This document shows, one piece after another, positions 61,629 to 64,000 of a DNA stretch of 64,000 nucleotides. The notes under the pieces were generated by a model. The model worked only from the letters and a program-made list of their open reading frames with translations, was not told where the DNA came from and did no database searches. The stretch is from Tenacibaculum dicentrarchi (GTDB taxonomy: Bacteria > Bacteroidota > Bacteroidia > Flavobacteriales > Flavobacteriaceae), in the NCBI RefSeq assembly GCF_900239345.1, contig NZ_OESZ01000001.1, forward strand, positions 558,001 through 622,000, written 5' to 3'. Position 1 is the first letter of the stretch; each line of letters starts with the position of its first letter. Both the position numbers and the translations under genes were made by a program.

Positions 61629-62240
61629 ATGATAGGTTTATTTAAGTATATCGCTATTTTTTTACTCGGTTTTTTACTTGCCAAATTATGGTATGAAAAA
61701 AAGATAGAGAAAACACAGCAAAAGGAAGAAATTCAAGTGGTTTTAAACGGTATTAAAAACCTACGTAAATTGGTAGTTTCGCAAGGGAGTTTTTCTGAAA
61801 TGTATCATTTTTCTGATACTAAAAAATACTTTTATGATTATGTAGCTTTTGAAAAAAAAGCCATATTATCGGTCAATGCAAAAGTGGAGGTTGGCTATGA
61901 TTTATCAAAATTAACTATTGAAATTGATAGTATCGGCAAGCAAATAATTATTCATAAAATACCAGAAGAGCTGGTGGTTATTGCTCCTGATATTAAGTAT
62001 TTTGACTTGCAGCAAAGTCAATTTAATACGTTTTCAAAATCAGATTTGAATAATTTAAATACTAAAGCTATTGAAAATATTAAATCGACAATTACAGTTT
62101 CTCGGTTAAAAATAGATGCCAAAACACGTTTGTTTGAAGAGTTATCAAAAATTTATCAACTTTCGAAAATTTATAATTGGAAAGTAGTTGATAAAACCAA
62201 TTCGCAAAGGCTAGTTGATACCGATTTATTGAAAGACTAG
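61629..62240 (+). CDS. DUF4230 family membrane-anchored protein
   Basis: This 203-residue protein has one N-terminal membrane segment (about 3-22, FKYIAIFLLGFLLAKLWYEKK) and an extracytoplasmic domain of the DUF4230 family (NLRKLVVSQGSFSEMYHF, ILSVNAKVEVGYDLSKL). Function is unknown. It lies downstream of lspA and converges on the YeeE pair. Confidence 0.85.
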   Translation: MIGLFKYIAIFLLGFLLAKLWYEKKIEKTQQKEEIQVVLNGIKNLRKLVVSQGSFSEMYHFSDTKKYFYDYVAFEKKAILSVNAKVEVGYDLSKLTIEIDSIGKQIIIHKIPEELVVIAPDIKYFDLQQSQFNTFSKSDLNNLNTKAIENIKSTITVSRLKIDAKTRLFEELSKIYQLSKIYNWKVVDKTNSQRLVDTDLLKD

Positions 62241-62274
62241 GCATAAACAAGCTTGCTGATTGTTAAAATTTAGT

Positions 62275-62373
62275 ACAAATGCCTAGCCCCGATTGAAGCA
62301 ATTGTTTGAGCTCTTTTTTTGATTTTTCTTCAAAAAAAAGCGAGTGCGGAAAGCGGGAAATTGCTTCAAATAA
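62275..62373 (+). ncRNA. structured repeat copy G (Flavo-1-like RNA motif)
   Basis: Plus-strand copy in the convergent gap between the DUF4230 gene and the YeeE genes, and the best-preserved example: ACAAATGCCTAGCCCCGATT, then GAGCTC-T7-GA against TC-A8-GCGAG, then AAAGCGGGAAATTGCTTC. It could also end transcription from the left, since no other terminator is present. Confidence 0.67.
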
Positions 62374-62390
62374 TCTTTAGTATTCTAAAC

Positions 62391-62804
62391 CTAATTCGGT
62401 AATTTTTCACTTAGTAATCCGTATATGAAAGCACCCAATATTGCACCTATTAAAACAATAATAATAGGAAACACACTATGACCAATTAATACGAAAATAG
62501 GAGCGGGGCAAGCACCTGCTAACGCCCATCCGAGCCCAAAAATAGTTCCACCAACAAGGGTTCTTATATATCCTTTTTTCTTATCTTTTATATTGATTTT
62601 ATTTCCTAGATAATCTTTAATTGTGCCTTTTTTAAAGAGATACATAAATACCATAGAAACCGCCACTGCCGAGCCTATAATTCCGTACATATGAAAGGAT
62701 TGGAATTTAAACATTTCGTAAATTCTGTACCATGAAATTGCTTCCGATTTGGTCATTATAATACCAAATAAAATACCGATTATTAAAAATTTTATATTTT
62801 TCAT
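62391..62804 (-). CDS. YeeE/YedE-type membrane protein, second half
   Basis: This 137-residue protein with about four membrane helices belongs to the YeeE/YedE (sulfur transport) family; GLGWALAGACPAPIFVLIG carries the conserved cysteine. In Bacteroidetes the transporter is often split into two genes, and this one pairs with the next gene, 30 nt upstream. Thiosulfate uptake is known for YeeE. I start at ATG 62804; an in-frame TTG at 62816 is less likely. Confidence 0.88.
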   Translation of the reverse strand: MKNIKFLIIGILFGIIMTKSEAISWYRIYEMFKFQSFHMYGIIGSAVAVSMVFMYLFKKGTIKDYLGNKINIKDKKKGYIRTLVGGTIFGLGWALAGACPAPIFVLIGHSVFPIIIVLIGAILGAFIYGLLSEKLPN

Positions 62805-62834
62805 ACTGTTTTTCAAAAATTAAAGTTCTAAAAA

Positions 62835-63398
62835 TTAAAGCCCAAAAATTAATGGGAAAAAGACCCATGTCATTAATAAACCTCCAATAAAAAAACCGAT
62901 TACGGCAATTAAAGAAGGTAATTGTAAACTACTTAAGCCTGTAATTGCATGCCCAGATGTACATCCGCCAGCATACCTAGTTCCAAAACCAATTAAAATT
63001 CCTGCAATTAATAATAGTGAAAATCCTTTAAAAGTTAGCATATTTTCGATGCTGAAAATTTCAGGAGGTACAAAAGAATTTCCTGCGTTTGCAAAGCCTA
63101 AATTAGCCAATTCTTGTACTGTTTTTGGGTTTAATTGAATCGTTTTTGTTGCCGATAAATAATTAATAGCGATAAAACCACCAATAATTAATCCGATTAA
63201 AAAAGTAAGTGCCCAATCGCGTTGTTTCCAATCTTTTTTGAAATAATCAGAAACTTTTCCTGCGCCCGCAATGGTACACATGGTTTCTAAGTTGGTCGAT
63301 ACGCCAAAGCTTTTTCCGAAGTAAAAAAATAAAAAAAGTACAAAGGCAATTAAAGGACCAGCAACATACCATGCCCAAGGTTGTAAAATAATATCCAT
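62835..63398 (-). CDS. YeeE/YedE-type membrane protein, first half
   Basis: This 187-residue protein has about five membrane helices. The GFGTRYAGGCTSGHAITGLS motif has the family cysteine in GGCTSGH. With the following gene it forms a split YeeE/YedE transporter for thiosulfate or another sulfur species. Its ATG overlaps the stop of waaA by one base (TAATG), so the pair is probably translated from the waaA transcript. Confidence 0.9.
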   Translation of the reverse strand: MDIILQPWAWYVAGPLIAFVLFLFFYFGKSFGVSTNLETMCTIAGAGKVSDYFKKDWKQRDWALTFLIGLIIGGFIAINYLSATKTIQLNPKTVQELANLGFANAGNSFVPPEIFSIENMLTFKGFSLLLIAGILIGFGTRYAGGCTSGHAITGLSSLQLPSLIAVIGFFIGGLLMTWVFFPLIFGL

Positions 63399-64000
63399 TA
63401 TAAGGTGTTTTTTATATAGTTCATGATAATTTTAGTCGCGCCAATATTGTTTTTAATATAATGATAGTTTTCACTGCCCATTTTTGTTCTCAAATTAGCG
63501 TTTGCTTTTAAAGTTGTAAAATTACTAGAAAAATCTTCATTATTTGTAACAATTGTAACACTGCCTAGTTTTAGTAAATCGGTAGCTTCTTGAAATTTTT
63601 TGTATTTGTTGGCTCCAAAAACAATGGGTATTCCAAAAGTTGCGGGCTCGAGTATGTTATGAAGCCCTGTGGCTAAGCCTCCGCCTACGTAAGCTACATC
63701 GGCATAGGAATAAATTTTTGTTAACAAACCAATGGTATCAATAATAAAAACTTGATTTTCTGATAAATTTTGACCTTCTTTTTCAGAATATAAAATTGTT
63801 TTTTTATTGATAGATTTTTGAAGTTCCTTTATTTGTTTTTGATTGATGTTATGCGGTGCGATGATAAATTTTTCATCGGCTGAAGCGTGATTATTTATGT
63901 AATTTACGAGTAGCTTTTCATCTTCTTCCCAAGTACTTCCTGCAACTACGGTATAGCTGTTGTTTTTAAATTTATTGATAAAATCAAGCGAATTATCTTG
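63398..64000 (-). CDS. waaA: 3-deoxy-D-manno-octulosonic acid transferase, 3' part only
   Basis: These 200 C-terminal residues of the Kdo transferase, which adds Kdo to lipid A precursor, read in one open frame to the right edge. VVAGSTWEEDEKLL, FIIAPHNI and VFIIDTIGLLTKIYSYADVAYVGGG precede the glycosyltransferase motif GLHNILEPATFGIPIVFG. The start lies beyond the window. The gene ends in TAATG with the YeeE gene. It confirms a lipopolysaccharide-bearing Gram-negative envelope. Confidence 0.93.
   Translation of the reverse strand, partial: QDNSLDFINKFKNNSYTVVAGSTWEEDEKLLVNYINNHASADEKFIIAPHNINQKQIKELQKSINKKTILYSEKEGQNLSENQVFIIDTIGLLTKIYSYADVAYVGGGLATGLHNILEPATFGIPIVFGANKYKKFQEATDLLKLGSVTIVTNNEDFSSNFTTLKANANLRTKMGSENYHYIKNNIGATKIIMNYIKNTL

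Noticed and set aside
1..64000. CRISPR array, tRNA or rRNA genes, prophage or transposase genes
   Set aside because: I looked for regular spaced repeats, tRNA-like cloverleaf segments and transposase or integrase motifs and found none. The repeats present are dispersed and structured, not arrays.

Overview
This window is low-GC (roughly 30% by eye) and reads as chromosome of a member of the Flavobacteriaceae, most likely a marine genus near Tenacibaculum or Polaribacter. The signs are: TAnnTTTG-type promoter elements with almost no Shine-Dalgarno sequences; type IX secretion genes (a type B sorting-domain cargo and a PorP/SprF protein); a DnaE polymerase with a fused proofreading exonuclease; a bS16 protein with a long alanine-rich tail; and TonB-dependent receptor, DUF4230, DUF4369/TlpA and GH3-like proteins. 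The family assignment is firm. The genus is a guess.

Layout. 1-8.0 kb: end of an LD-carboxypeptidase, yraN, a TlpA-like thioredoxin, a small conserved protein, cvpA and dnaE. 8.2-12.8 kb: cold shock protein, rpsP-rimM, a PhnA/YjdM protein, an NdpA-type nucleoid protein and rnhB. 12.8-24.8 kb: porin, NhaC antiporter, Lrp regulator, two sugar-nucleotide genes, an extracytoplasmic lipoprotein, fabD, a mechanosensitive channel and an ABC permease. 24.9-32.4 kb: a TonB receptor with a PepSY partner, a thioesterase, a lipoprotein nuclease and a Pif1-like helicase. 32.6-36.6 kb: sufA/iscA-sufB-sufC-sufD. 36.7-45.2 kb: MbnP-like lipoprotein, thiL, a BON/LysM protein, an EamA transporter, yicC-gmk-nadD, an M23 peptidase and a GH3 protein. 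45.3-54.5 kb: a TPR sensor kinase and LytTR regulator, an S41 protease, dCMP deaminase, HupE, Lrp, a DUF2975/Xre pair, a UmuD-like peptidase, a bacilliredoxin and a DjlA-like protein. 54.6-64 kb: ileS-dksA, a type IX cargo/PorP pair, lspA, DUF4230, two YeeE/YedE proteins and the 3' part of waaA.

Most genes are housekeeping or envelope genes in short operons with clear intrinsic terminators, several of them shared by convergent genes. No tRNA, rRNA, CRISPR array, prophage or transposase gene was seen.

The most striking material is intergenic. (1) Seven copies of a roughly 95-105 bp structured repeat, in both orientations, show compensatory changes in an inner hairpin; from memory it resembles the Flavo-1 candidate RNA. 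(2) Three copies of a second element contain two inverted 31-nt palindromic units (a REPIN-like core). One copy is bounded by 16-bp terminal inverted repeats. All three start at the stop codon of the upstream gene, in the same direction. (3) The rpsP leader has two hairpins with the same CGAGA loop. (4) A type IX cargo/PorP pair sits between dksA and lspA, behind a strong terminator.
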